Assembly: GCF_025753795.1 (NCBI RefSeq)
Contig: NZ_JAOWPS010000004.1
Location: 62,001 to 126,000, forward strand
DNA from: Mesorhizobium sp. YC-39
GTDB taxonomy: Bacteria > Pseudomonadota > Alphaproteobacteria > Rhizobiales > Rhizobiaceae
Direction: 5' to 3'
DNA length: 64,000 nucleotides
In this document: piece by piece, positions 41,633 through 50,385 of the stretch
Layout of the letters: each line of letters begins with the position of its first letter
Numbering within the stretch: the first letter of the stretch is position 1
Notes under the pieces: generated by a model
Databases searched by the model: none
What the model saw: the letters and a program-made list of their open reading frames with translations, nothing else
What the model was told of the DNA's origin: nothing
Translations under genes and position numbers: made by a program

Positions 41633-43594
41633 TCAGATGATATCCACACCCGAGGTCACGGGTTCGCGCGGCGGAGGTGTCCGCGGCACGAGAAGTTCCG
41701 CAATGTCCAGGACCTTTAATTTATCCGCCACGCCAAGCGCGTCGATGGCTGCGGTGTACATCACCTTGTCCTTCGGGCAGGCCACGACGAAATAATCGAT
41801 ATCGCCAAGGCTCAGCGCTTCGCGGATACGGTTCTCGCTCGGCCGCTCGGTGACGCCATCGTCGCCTTGCCAGATGCGGCCGCCGCCGGCGCCGCAGCAG
41901 AAGGAATTCTCCCGGCAGCGCGGCATGTCGTGAAGCGTGTAGCCGGCCGCCCGGATCAGGTCGCGTGGCGCGTCGAAGCCGCCATTGTAGCGCCCGAGGT
42001 AACAGGGATCGTGATAGGTGACCTTGCCGCCATCGACCGCGACAAGGTCGAGTTTTCCCGCCTTGATGAGTTCGGCGAGCAAGGCGGTATAGTGCAAGAC
42101 CTCAAATGCCGCGCCGAAATGTCGATAGTCGTTCTTGAGCGCATTCAGGCTATGTGGATCGGTGGTCATGATGCGGTTGAAGGTGCATTCCCCGATCGCA
42201 TCGATGTTGGACTGTGCCAGTGTCTCGAACAGACCTTCTTCGCCGGCGCGCCGCACATCATTGCCGCTGTTACGCTCGGCGTCGAAGAGAATGCCGAAAT
42301 CGACACCTGCCGCGCTCAGCAACTCGGCAACCTTGCGGGTGATTTCCTGAACGCGCGGATCGTAGGAGGCGTAATCGCCGACGAACCACAGAACATCGAC
42401 GGGTTCGCTGCGTGCATCCTTGACGGGAAAGCCAAGTTCCCCGGTCCAGCGGGCCCGCATCTTGGATGGCTTGCCCATGGAGTTGCCAAGCCGAGTGAGG
42501 TTGGAAAGCGCATCCTGCAAACCCGGACTGACACGGCCTTCGTCGACCAGGTGGCGGCGCATGTCGATGATCTTCGGCAGATGCTCGATCTCGACCGGAC
42601 ACTCTTCCATGCAGGCGCGGCAGGTCGTGCAGGCCCACAGCGTCGCTTCCGAAATGATGCCGCCGACCAGTGGAGGCGCCGACGGTCCTGCGGCCAGCGC
42701 GTCGCGCATGTCGGTGATCAGCATTTTGGGACTGAGCGGCAGGCCTGCGGCATAGGCCGGGCAGACCGCCTGGCAGCGGCCGCATTCGGTGCAGGAGAGA
42801 AGGTCGAGCTGCTGTTTCCAGTCGAACTGGGCGAGGGTGTCGACGCCAGGGTTTTCGCGCTCACGCGGCACCGCCGGCGCGGTGCCGCGCGGTTCGAGAT
42901 TGCGAAAATAGATGTTCGGTGCGGCAAGGAACATGTGCCGATGCTTGGAGCCGGGAATATAGACGAGAAAGGCAAGGATGGCGCCAACATGCAGCCAGTA
43001 GCAGATCTCCTGCGTCTCCTGCGCCGGCACACCGGCGCGGCCGAGCAGACCGGCAAGCACGGAGGCGACTGGCCGCCACGAACCGTCGGCGCCGCCCAGA
43101 ATGCGCGCCGCCGCTTCAAACAGCAGCGAGGCCACGATCAGCACGATCAGCACATAGATGATCGCCGCGTCGCTGCCGCTCGATCCCTTGAACCGTGCCG
43201 GCCTCAGGACATAACGCTGGTAGAGTGCAAGCCCGACGCCGACCAGCATCAGGACCGCGAAAGTATCCTGCAGGATGGCGATCCAGGTCTCGCCGCCGAC
43301 GGGTGTGAGCGAAAATCCCGGAAACAGACGCGAGCCGAAAGCCTCTATCGTCGCGGTGAACAGGACGAAGAAGGAAATGAAGATGATCGCGTGCAGCACG
43401 CCGGCGAGCGGCTTGCGCAGCATCTTCCTGTGCAGGCCGATGGCGGTTGCCACGCCCTCCAGGCGTCGCATCGGCCGATCGAAACGGGCAGCCTTCGGCG
43501 CATTGGCGAGCGCGGACACGTAGTGGCGCGCGCGCCAGCCTGTCATTGCGATTGCCGAAGCCAGTATTATCCAGAGCGCCAGGGTTGATGCCAT
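41633..43594 (-). CDS. EtfD-like membrane iron-sulfur protein (HdrD/DgcB type)
   Basis: The 653-residue protein has an N-terminal membrane domain with about five to six hydrophobic segments (NarI-like, with possible haem-binding histidines). Two [4Fe-4S] motifs follow, C268/271/274/278 (CTECGRC...CP) and C322/325/328/332 (CTTCRAC...CP). The C-terminal CCG-type domain has DPCYLGRYN and ENSFCCGAGGG. Such fusions accept electrons from ETF and pass them to menaquinone or ubiquinone; DgcB of dimethylglycine catabolism is related. It directly follows etfA. The dehydrogenase that feeds it is not obvious. Confidence 0.85.
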   Translation of the reverse strand: MASTLALWIILASAIAMTGWRARHYVSALANAPKAARFDRPMRRLEGVATAIGLHRKMLRKPLAGVLHAIIFISFFVLFTATIEAFGSRLFPGFSLTPVGGETWIAILQDTFAVLMLVGVGLALYQRYVLRPARFKGSSGSDAAIIYVLIVLIVASLLFEAAARILGGADGSWRPVASVLAGLLGRAGVPAQETQEICYWLHVGAILAFLVYIPGSKHRHMFLAAPNIYFRNLEPRGTAPAVPRERENPGVDTLAQFDWKQQLDLLSCTECGRCQAVCPAYAAGLPLSPKMLITDMRDALAAGPSAPPLVGGIISEATLWACTTCRACMEECPVEIEHLPKIIDMRRHLVDEGRVSPGLQDALSNLTRLGNSMGKPSKMRARWTGELGFPVKDARSEPVDVLWFVGDYASYDPRVQEITRKVAELLSAAGVDFGILFDAERNSGNDVRRAGEEGLFETLAQSNIDAIGECTFNRIMTTDPHSLNALKNDYRHFGAAFEVLHYTALLAELIKAGKLDLVAVDGGKVTYHDPCYLGRYNGGFDAPRDLIRAAGYTLHDMPRCRENSFCCGAGGGRIWQGDDGVTERPSENRIREALSLGDIDYFVVACPKDKVMYTAAIDALGVADKLKVLDIAELLVPRTPPPREPVTSGVDII

Positions 43595-43595
43595 C

Positions 43596-44564
43596 TCAAC
43601 GGCCCGGGGGCGCCTGCAGCCTGTCGCTCAGACTCGCCACGAGATCGAATAGGTCGCAGGTTGCGCCGTAGTGAGCAACGTTGAAGATGGGAGCCTTCGG
43701 ATCGGTGTTGACCGCGATGATCAGATCGGCATGCGACATGCCCTCGAGATGCTCGGGCGCGCCGGAGACACCGAGCGCCAGATAAAGCTTCGGCTTGACC
43801 TTCTGGCCGGATTTGCCGACCTGGCGCAGCTTCGGCAACCAGCCATTGTCGACCACGGGGCGGCTGCCGGCGATCTCGGCGCCGAGGATCGTCGCCAGAT
43901 CGCGGGCAATGTCGATGCTCGCCTCGTCGCCGATGCCGCGACCCACGCAGACGATCCTTTCGGCGGTCGTCAGGTCGACATCGGCATAGTCGGGCACATC
44001 GATGGCCACCATCTTCACCTTGGCGCTTTCGATGGCAGTCTTGGCATCGATCTGCTGTATCTTGGTGGCGTCAATCGGGCTTGGCACGGCCTCCGCAAAG
44101 GCTCCCGGATTGACCATCAGGACCGCGGGAAGCTTCACCACGCATTCGGCAAGGACCTTGCCGCCATACATCTGTGCGACGACTGTCAGGGTCTCGCCAT
44201 CCCGCTTGATTTCATTGACATAAGACAGGAGCGGCCAGCCGGTTCGCGCGGCGATGTCGGCCGCGACATCCAGCCCGTTCGCCGAGTAAGGCACCAGCAC
44301 CAGATCGGGCTGTTCGGCCGTGACGGCATCGCGCAACAGGCGCGCATAGGTTTCGGCAGGGATCAGATCGGATCCGGCGGCATCGGCGACGATCATCCTG
44401 TCGGCCGCTCCAAAGGAAGCCGCTGCCGCCTTAGCGGCCTGGCCGGCGAAGAAGGCAACCACCTCGTCGCCGGCCGCTGCCACGGAACGCGCAGCGGCGA
44501 TCATTTCGAGGGAGAAGGCTTCGATCTTGTCGGAGCGGCCTTCCGTGCAAGCTATCATCTTCAT
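43596..44564 (-). CDS. etfA: electron transfer flavoprotein alpha subunit
   Basis: The 322-residue product has the C-terminal FAD-binding signature in recognisable form (QVGKSGQKVKPKLYLALGVSG, then APEHLEGM). It pairs with the EtfB encoded immediately upstream and should hand electrons to the EtfD-like membrane protein encoded downstream. The distances to both neighbours are one to three bases, so the three form a dedicated ETF branch, separate from a housekeeping ETF. Confidence 0.87.
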   Translation of the reverse strand: MKMIACTEGRSDKIEAFSLEMIAAARSVAAAGDEVVAFFAGQAAKAAAASFGAADRMIVADAAGSDLIPAETYARLLRDAVTAEQPDLVLVPYSANGLDVAADIAARTGWPLLSYVNEIKRDGETLTVVAQMYGGKVLAECVVKLPAVLMVNPGAFAEAVPSPIDATKIQQIDAKTAIESAKVKMVAIDVPDYADVDLTTAERIVCVGRGIGDEASIDIARDLATILGAEIAGSRPVVDNGWLPKLRQVGKSGQKVKPKLYLALGVSGAPEHLEGMSHADLIIAVNTDPKAPIFNVAHYGATCDLFDLVASLSDRLQAPPGR

Positions 44565-44567
44565 GGC

Positions 44568-45347
44568 TTACTTCCTTGCCAGACCGTTGGCGGTCAGACC
44601 GTTGACTGCCAGGATAGTGACCAGTCGATCGGCGACATTCTCGGCGTCGTTGCCGAGGTCTTCACCCGAGCCGCCCTGCGCCGGCAGGCGAAGTTCACGA
44701 ATCTCGGCCGAACGCTCGAAGCCGGACGGCTCGAGCGCGGCGCGACCGATCGGGGTCTTGGAGGCTTCGCGCAGCTTGCTACCTGAGACGTAGCGCGGCG
44801 CCTTGGAGGCGGTCTGCACGCCGAGCACCGCAGGCAAGGTCATCTCGTAGGTCACGGCGACGCCGGCGCCACGCTCTTGCGTAACCCGCAATCCTGCGCC
44901 GTCGGCGACAACCCGATTGGTGCCGGAGACATGCGGCCAGTCGAGCATCGCGCCGACATAGGGTGCGAGCTGGCCGAAGACATCCTCGGTCGACTGCACG
45001 CCGCAGAGAATAAGATCGGCGGATTTGTCGCGCGCCGTCGCCGCGATCGTGGCGGCTATGGTGCGCGAGGAGATCATGGCATCATCCTCGGCTTGAAGGG
45101 CGATGACTTCGTCGGCGCCTCGGGCGGCGGCCATTTGCAGCACCCGGTTGGCGCCTTCGCCAATGGCAACCGCCGTCACCGTCGCGCCGCCTGCTTCCTT
45201 GAGCAAAATCGCTTCTTCGAGTGCGTGATCGTCGAAATCGTTGAGCTGGAAATCCAACCACTCACGATCGATGCCGCGCCCGTCCTCGGCAAGCTGAAGC
45301 TCGCCGGCAGAATCCGGAATCATGCGCAGGACAACGAGAATATTCAC
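44568..45347 (-). CDS. etfB: electron transfer flavoprotein beta subunit
   Basis: This 259-residue EtfB-family protein has the N-terminal ILVVLRMIPDS and the DDHALEEAILLKEA segment. The family signature region lies near VTYEMTLPAVLGVQTASKAPRYVS. I chose the GTG at 45347 because GGAGGAGAGG lies at the right distance; a start at 45371 would bury that site. It is first in the minus-strand operon and faces the sugar-transport operon across a region containing a perfect 19-base palindrome. Confidence 0.86.
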   Translation of the reverse strand: MNILVVLRMIPDSAGELQLAEDGRGIDREWLDFQLNDFDDHALEEAILLKEAGGATVTAVAIGEGANRVLQMAAARGADEVIALQAEDDAMISSRTIAATIAATARDKSADLILCGVQSTEDVFGQLAPYVGAMLDWPHVSGTNRVVADGAGLRVTQERGAGVAVTYEMTLPAVLGVQTASKAPRYVSGSKLREASKTPIGRAALEPSGFERSAEIRELRLPAQGGSGEDLGNDAENVADRLVTILAVNGLTANGLARK

Positions 45348-45429
45348 GGCCTCTCCTCCGACGGAACGCACCTCAAGCGCCCGGCACCCGTTTTAGATCG
45401 TATTTTCAATCCTTCCCAACGGGCAAAAA

Positions 45430-45448
45430 TGTAATAGCAGCTATTACA
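45430..45448. promoter_or_regulatory. perfect 19-base palindromic operator candidate
   Basis: TGTAATAGCAGCTATTACA has nine-base perfect arms around one central base. It lies between the divergent etfB and binding-protein genes, just upstream of a plus-strand -35. A dimeric repressor or activator could control both operons from it. The LysR protein encoded at 55369-56301 is one candidate regulator. Confidence 0.6.
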
Positions 45449-45458
45449 AGACCGAAGG

Positions 45459-45488
45459 TTGACCTTTCCCGGCTATCAATTGTTAATT
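45459..45488 (+). promoter_or_regulatory. candidate promoter of the ribose-type transporter operon
   Basis: TTGACC (45459-45464) and TTAATT (45483-45488) are separated by 18 bases and lie 11 bases after the palindrome. The transcript would have a leader of over 100 bases that is AT-rich compared with its surroundings. Confidence 0.35.
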
Positions 45489-45604
45489 TGAACCCAATCG
45501 TAATCAATCCGCAATGTTCTGAACGGGAGGAGATTCAGGATAATACTTCTGTTTGTCTCAGAATAATTATCAATATTCTATCGAATGTTCAGGAGGAGGA
45601 ACGA

Positions 45605-46816
45605 ATGTCAGTAAAGAGCATACTAGATCAAAAGATTTCGCGTAAGAGCTTCATCCGCGGCATGCCGGCTGTGGCTGCAGCCATCGCCGCGGCGCCAGCC
45701 ATCCAGATCGCCCAGACCAGTGCCGCCGTCGCCGCAGAGCCGGAAACCAAGCCGGGCTACTACGGCGCGCCGCGCACCTGGATGTGGAATCCCAATGCCA
45801 ATACGATGGTCGACACGTCGAAGTGGAAGAAGGACGGTCCCTATACGATCGGCTTCTCCAACGCCTCGATTTCGAATGCCTGGCGCGTCGCCTTCCAGCA
45901 CGGCGTCCTCTGGTCCGCAGGCCAGCATCGCGACGAGATCGCCCATCTGCTGGTCACCGACGCCAATGACGATCCTTCCAAGCAGATCGCAGACATCCAG
46001 GATCTGATCAGCCAGGGCGTCGACATCCTGCTTATCGCGGCTTCGACCGAAGACGCGCTCGATTCCGTGGTCGGCCGCGCCATGGAACAGGATATTCCCG
46101 TCGTCATGGTCGACCGCAAGGTGAAGACGGCGTCGAACTACATCACCTACGTCACCGCGTCCGATTGGGCGCTGGGTCGCCTCGAGGCTCAGTGGCTGTG
46201 CGAGACATTGGGCGGCAAGGGCAATATCGTCATGCTGCCCGGCATTGCCGGTTCGAGCGTGGCGGAAATCCGCATCAAGGCGAACGAGGAAGTGTTCTCG
46301 AAATTCCCTGAAATCAAAGTGCTGGAGAAGCAGTATTGCGACTGGAATCCGGCCACCGGAAAATCGGTCATGGCGGCGCTGATCCAGAAGCATGGCAAGA
46401 ACATCAACGGCGTGCTCGCTGACAGCGCGCTTCAGGGTTATGGCGCTATCGAGGCGTTTCTTGATGCCGGCTACAAGGCCGGTGAATTTCCGCCGATGAC
46501 TGGCGGCGACGTTGCCCGGATGTATCAGCTGGCCAACCAGCACAACATCAAGATGGTCGGCATCGACTATCCGACATCGATGGGCATCACCGGCATCGAG
46601 ACAGCACTCGACGTGCTCAAGGGCATTTCGGTCCCGGACAAGGTTGAGGTCAGCTTCCAGGTCGTTACGTCGCCTGGTGCCGATACTGTCTCGGTCAAGG
46701 GCGACAGGCATCTGCTCGACCACGTCAGCATGGACGATCCGGGCGATCTGTCGCCAAGCAACGGGCTGCCCGCCGGCTATAATCCGAGCACATTCAATCC
46801 CGACTATCCGAAGTAG
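45605..46816 (+). CDS. ribose-type sugar ABC transporter substrate-binding protein
   Basis: The 403-residue periplasmic binding protein is of the type-1 fold (RbsB-like), longer than typical RbsB of about 300 residues. The N terminus contains ISRKSFIRGMPAVAAAIAAAP, a possible Tat-type (RK) or Sec signal. The core has DANDDPSKQIADIQDLISQG and the PVVMVDRKVK hinge segment. I chose the ATG at 45605, which follows AGGAGGAGGAA; the frame is open upstream without family sequence. A 12-base-pair hairpin separates it from the ATPase gene. Confidence 0.85.
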   Translation: MSVKSILDQKISRKSFIRGMPAVAAAIAAAPAIQIAQTSAAVAAEPETKPGYYGAPRTWMWNPNANTMVDTSKWKKDGPYTIGFSNASISNAWRVAFQHGVLWSAGQHRDEIAHLLVTDANDDPSKQIADIQDLISQGVDILLIAASTEDALDSVVGRAMEQDIPVVMVDRKVKTASNYITYVTASDWALGRLEAQWLCETLGGKGNIVMLPGIAGSSVAEIRIKANEEVFSKFPEIKVLEKQYCDWNPATGKSVMAALIQKHGKNINGVLADSALQGYGAIEAFLDAGYKAGEFPPMTGGDVARMYQLANQHNIKMVGIDYPTSMGITGIETALDVLKGISVPDKVEVSFQVVTSPGADTVSVKGDRHLLDHVSMDDPGDLSPSNGLPAGYNPSTFNPDYPK

Positions 46817-46829
46817 CCTCCCAAGCGAC

Positions 46830-46859
46830 CCGGTGCGCGCCATTATGGGCGCGCACCGG
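46830..46859 (+). terminator. intercistronic hairpin after the sugar-binding-protein gene
   Basis: CCGGTGCGCGCC-N6-GGCGCGCACCGG is a perfect 12-base-pair stem without a following T-run. It resembles the hairpins after the other two binding-protein genes and probably protects that mRNA segment. Confidence 0.6.
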
Positions 46860-46888
46860 ACGTGAATTGAACAGTTCGAGCGGCGGAT

Positions 46889-48430
46889 ATGTCAGCGTCT
46901 GTTATTGAGCTCAGCCAGATCGAGAAGGACTATCCTGGAGTCAAACCCCTGGACAAGGTCGATTTCGCCGTGCTGCCAGGCGAGATCCACGCACTTCTGG
47001 GCGAAAACGGCGCTGGAAAGTCGACGCTGATCCGCGTCATGGGCGGCGTGACCAAACCGAATTCCGGCACCATCACCTATCTCGGCAAGCCGGTTTCCTG
47101 GCAGTCGCCGAAGGCGGCGCGCGCTGCCGGCATCCACGTCATCCACCAGGAGCTGGCGCTTTTTCCCGAGCTTTCGGTCGCCGAGAACATTCTGGTGGAT
47201 GCCCAGCCCCGCGGCCTGCTGGGGCTCATATCGAATCGCGCCCGCCACGCCCGCGCGGCTGAAATCCTCGCACAGCTCGGCGTCGATATTCCAACCCACG
47301 CCAAGATCGACGAATTGCCGCTTGCCGACCAGCAGATGGTCGAGATCGCGAAAGCCCTGGTCGGCGAGGTGCGGCTTCTCATCCTGGACGAGCCGACAGC
47401 GGTCATCGCTGGCCGCGAGGTCGATCTTCTGTTCGAGAATATGCGCAGACTGCGCGACGAAGGCGTCGGCATCGTCTATGTCTCCCATCGGCTCGAGGAG
47501 ATCTTCGAGATCGCCGACAGGGTGACGATCCTCAAGGACGGCCAGCTCGTCGGCACGAGCCCGGTAAGCGCGCTCACGCGCGAAGAGATGATCACCAGAA
47601 TGGTCGGTCGCCGGCTCAGCCAGATCTATCCGCCGCGGCGTCCCGCGCCGGCGGACGGTCCGGATGTGCTCACCGTTCGCAATCTCAAGGCAGGCCCGCG
47701 CGTCCGCGATGTCAGCCTCAACGTCAGGGTTGGCGAAATCGTCGGCGTGGCCGGCATGGTCGGCTCGGGACGCACGGAGGTTGCCGAGGCCATCTTCGGC
47801 ACGCGCGCCGTCGATAGCGGCGTGATCGAATTCGATGGCAAGCCATTCGAGAGAAAGCTTCCGAAGGGTTCGATCGGCCATGGCCTCGGTTTTCTGACCG
47901 AGAGCCGCAAGGATGACGGCCTGTTCCTCGGCCTGCCGGTTTCCGCCAACATCGTGGCGCCCGATCTCGACGCCATAACGAAACGCGGGCTGATCGACCG
48001 TAAGCAGGAACGTGCGGTGGCCACGCGGCAGATCCAGGATTTTTCGGTCGCGACACCGTCGCCTGACGTAAAGATCGGCAATCTCTCTGGAGGCAACCAG
48101 CAGAAGGTGCTGTTCAGCCGCTGGTCGCGGATCGCCAGCAAGCTGCTCATCCTCGACGAACCGACGCGCGGCGTCGATATCGGGGCCAAGGTGGAGATCT
48201 ACCGCATCGTACGCCGGCTGGCGGATTCGGGCGTTGGCGTGCTGATGATCAGCTCGGAACTGCCGGAGATCGTCGGTCTCTCCGACAGGGTCTTCGTGAT
48301 GGCGCAAGGCCATGTCGTCGGCGAAATCAAGGGCGATGCCCTTGGCGAGGAAGCGATCATGGATCTCGCCGTGCGATCGGTCGAGCACCGTAAGGCGGAC
48401 ATGGATCGGCATGCGGAGCCGGTCGGATGA
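46889..48430 (+). CDS. sugar ABC transporter ATP-binding protein (RbsA type)
   Basis: This 513-residue double ABC ATPase has in its first half Walker A GENGAGKST and Walker B LLILDEPTAV. The second half has the degenerate GMVGSGRTE in place of Walker A, signature LSGGNQQKVLFSRW and LILDEPTRGVDIGAK. This is the usual RbsA/XylG arrangement in which one site is catalytic. Its TGA overlaps the ATG of the first permease. Confidence 0.88.
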   Translation: MSASVIELSQIEKDYPGVKPLDKVDFAVLPGEIHALLGENGAGKSTLIRVMGGVTKPNSGTITYLGKPVSWQSPKAARAAGIHVIHQELALFPELSVAENILVDAQPRGLLGLISNRARHARAAEILAQLGVDIPTHAKIDELPLADQQMVEIAKALVGEVRLLILDEPTAVIAGREVDLLFENMRRLRDEGVGIVYVSHRLEEIFEIADRVTILKDGQLVGTSPVSALTREEMITRMVGRRLSQIYPPRRPAPADGPDVLTVRNLKAGPRVRDVSLNVRVGEIVGVAGMVGSGRTEVAEAIFGTRAVDSGVIEFDGKPFERKLPKGSIGHGLGFLTESRKDDGLFLGLPVSANIVAPDLDAITKRGLIDRKQERAVATRQIQDFSVATPSPDVKIGNLSGGNQQKVLFSRWSRIASKLLILDEPTRGVDIGAKVEIYRIVRRLADSGVGVLMISSELPEIVGLSDRVFVMAQGHVVGEIKGDALGEEAIMDLAVRSVEHRKADMDRHAEPVG

Positions 48431-49377
48431 GCGCGATCGCCATGGACATTCGCCGCAACCGGCTGATGCTTTCTTATCTGATCGTGGCAGTGCTGCTGGT
48501 GCTGCTCGCCGTCGCCGGCGGCTTGTTGTCCGACCGGTTCCTGACCTGGCGCAACATCGGTAATCTGCTCCAGCAGCTCATCGTGCTCGGCATGGTCAGC
48601 CTTGGCCAGACTTTCGTCGTGCTGATGGGTGGTATCGATCTGGCGATCGGCTCGCTGGTCGGCGCGCTCACCGTCTTTCTGGCCAACTTCCTCGAATGGC
48701 GCCCCGATCTGGTCTGGCTTGCCTTGCCGCTGGCTTTGATCGCCGCGACCGGGGTCGGCGCGATCAACGGCCTGCTGACCGTCGTGCTGCGCGTCCATCC
48801 TCTGATCGTCACGCTCGGCATGTCCTCGATCATCTTCGGCGGCACGCTGATGTACCGCAAGGAGCCGGGCGGCTCGGTGCCGCGCGCCTTCGCTGACATC
48901 GCCTATGCAAAGGTCGGCGGCGTTCCGCTCAGCGCCATCGTGCTCGTGGTGATTTTCGCGCTCGCCGGGCTTTGGCTGCAGCGGACGCGCACGGGCCGCA
49001 GCATCTACTTCGTCGGCGGCGATCGGGAAGCGGCGCGGCTGAACGGCCTGCCCGTCGACCGGATCGTCGTGCTCGCCTATGCGCTGTCAGGCCTGTGCGC
49101 CGGCATAGCGGCGATTTTCCTGACCGCGCGAACCGGCGTCGGCGATCCGCGCATCGGCGCCGCGCTGACGCTGCAGTCGGTGACCCCGGTCGTGGTTGGA
49201 GGCACCATTCTGGCCGGGGGCAGGGGCGGCGTGCTTGGCACATTCCTCGGCGTGCTGCTCGTCACCATGCTGAATAGCCTGCTGAATTTCGTGAATGTCT
49301 CGTCCTACTACCAGTGGGTCATTCAGGGTCTCATCATCATCATCGCGGTCGGCATCCACAGCGCGAGGCGGAAATAG
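48427..49377 (+). CDS. ribose-type sugar ABC transporter permease 1
   Basis: This 316-residue RbsC-family permease has eight to ten hydrophobic segments. Conserved are FVVLMGGIDLAIGSLVG near residues 60-76, GRSIYFVGGDREAARLNG, and GGRGGVLGTFLGVLL near the end. It starts with an ATGA overlap with the ATPase gene; an internal ATG at residue 6 is an alternative. Together with the next gene it forms a heterodimeric channel. Confidence 0.86.
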   Translation: MSAIAMDIRRNRLMLSYLIVAVLLVLLAVAGGLLSDRFLTWRNIGNLLQQLIVLGMVSLGQTFVVLMGGIDLAIGSLVGALTVFLANFLEWRPDLVWLALPLALIAATGVGAINGLLTVVLRVHPLIVTLGMSSIIFGGTLMYRKEPGGSVPRAFADIAYAKVGGVPLSAIVLVVIFALAGLWLQRTRTGRSIYFVGGDREAARLNGLPVDRIVVLAYALSGLCAGIAAIFLTARTGVGDPRIGAALTLQSVTPVVVGGTILAGGRGGVLGTFLGVLLVTMLNSLLNFVNVSSYYQWVIQGLIIIIAVGIHSARRK

Positions 49378-49379
49378 CG

Positions 49380-50348
49380 ATGACGCCTCTCGATACCCCG
49401 ATGCAGCGATCGCAAAGCATTTCCATGGCCTCTGTCTTCGAGCGCTACGGACTGGTGATCTTCCTGGTCGCGCTGATGGTTGTTGCGGCTGTCGCTTCAC
49501 CGACCTTTCTGCGGCCGGCCAATTTGGTCAATGTGCTGACGATAGCCGCACCGCTCGGCATGGTCGTCGTCGGCCAGACCTTTGTCATCCTGGTGCGCGG
49601 CCTGGATCTTTCCGTGGCCTCGCTGATGGCGACGGTGGCGGTGCTGGCGACCGCGTTCAAAGCCACGACCAACGAGGCGATCCCGTTGATCTTCATCGCC
49701 GCGATCGCCTTGTCGGCCCTGGTCGGCCTGGTCAATGGCTGGCTGGTGGCCAAGCGCAATGTCAGCCCGTTTCTCGCGACACTGGCGATGATGATCATCC
49801 TGCAGGGCGCGCGCTTCGCCTACACCGGCGGCGCGCCGATCAGCACGCTGCCGCCCGGCATGGGCTTTCTGGCCTCCGGACGAATCCTTGGCGTTCCCGT
49901 CAATCTGATCACGCTGGCATTCCTGGCGACTGCTTTCGGCATCGTGCTGCATCGATCGCGCCTTGGCCGGGAGATATTCATGGTGGGCAGCAATCCGAAA
50001 GCCGCGTTTCTGAATGGGGTGGCGCCGGACCGCGTCGTGATCCTCTGCTACGTCATCTGCTCGGTCTGCGCCGGGATAGGCGGGCTCTTTCTGCTCGGCT
50101 ATGTCGGCACGGTGTCGAACTGGGTCGGCCAGGGCTACGAGCTGGATTCGATCGTCGCGGCGGTGATGGGCGGGGTGGCACTTTCCGGCGGCCGCGGCAA
50201 TGTCTTCGCCGCTCTGCTCGGCGTCGCCGTGCTGGTCGTGATCAACAATCTGGTGCTGCTGCTCGGTTTTCCGATCGAGATGCAGCTCATCATCAAAGGC
50301 ATCATCATCATCGGCGCCGCGGCCTTTTACCGGACACGGCTCGCCTGA
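49380..50348 (+). CDS. ribose-type sugar ABC transporter permease 2
   Basis: This 322-residue second RbsC-family permease has the same landmarks (FVILVRGLDLSVASLMA; GSNPKAAFLNG; GGRGNVFAALLGV). The ATG at 49380 lies three bases after the stop of permease 1. The two paralogous permeases next to one double ATPase are typical for rhizobial CUT2 transporters. Confidence 0.86.
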   Translation: MTPLDTPMQRSQSISMASVFERYGLVIFLVALMVVAAVASPTFLRPANLVNVLTIAAPLGMVVVGQTFVILVRGLDLSVASLMATVAVLATAFKATTNEAIPLIFIAAIALSALVGLVNGWLVAKRNVSPFLATLAMMIILQGARFAYTGGAPISTLPPGMGFLASGRILGVPVNLITLAFLATAFGIVLHRSRLGREIFMVGSNPKAAFLNGVAPDRVVILCYVICSVCAGIGGLFLLGYVGTVSNWVGQGYELDSIVAAVMGGVALSGGRGNVFAALLGVAVLVVINNLVLLLGFPIEMQLIIKGIIIIGAAAFYRTRLA

Positions 50349-50385
50349 GCGTCATGCGGTTGATGGACCTCGAGGGAGGAAGAGA

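Noticed and set aside
41867..43588. Plus-strand open frame of 573 codons
   Set aside because: Antisense to the EtfD-like gene, which has two complete iron-sulfur motifs.
46892..48412. Minus-strand open frame of 506 codons
   Set aside because: Antisense to the RbsA-type ATPase with clear Walker and signature motifs.
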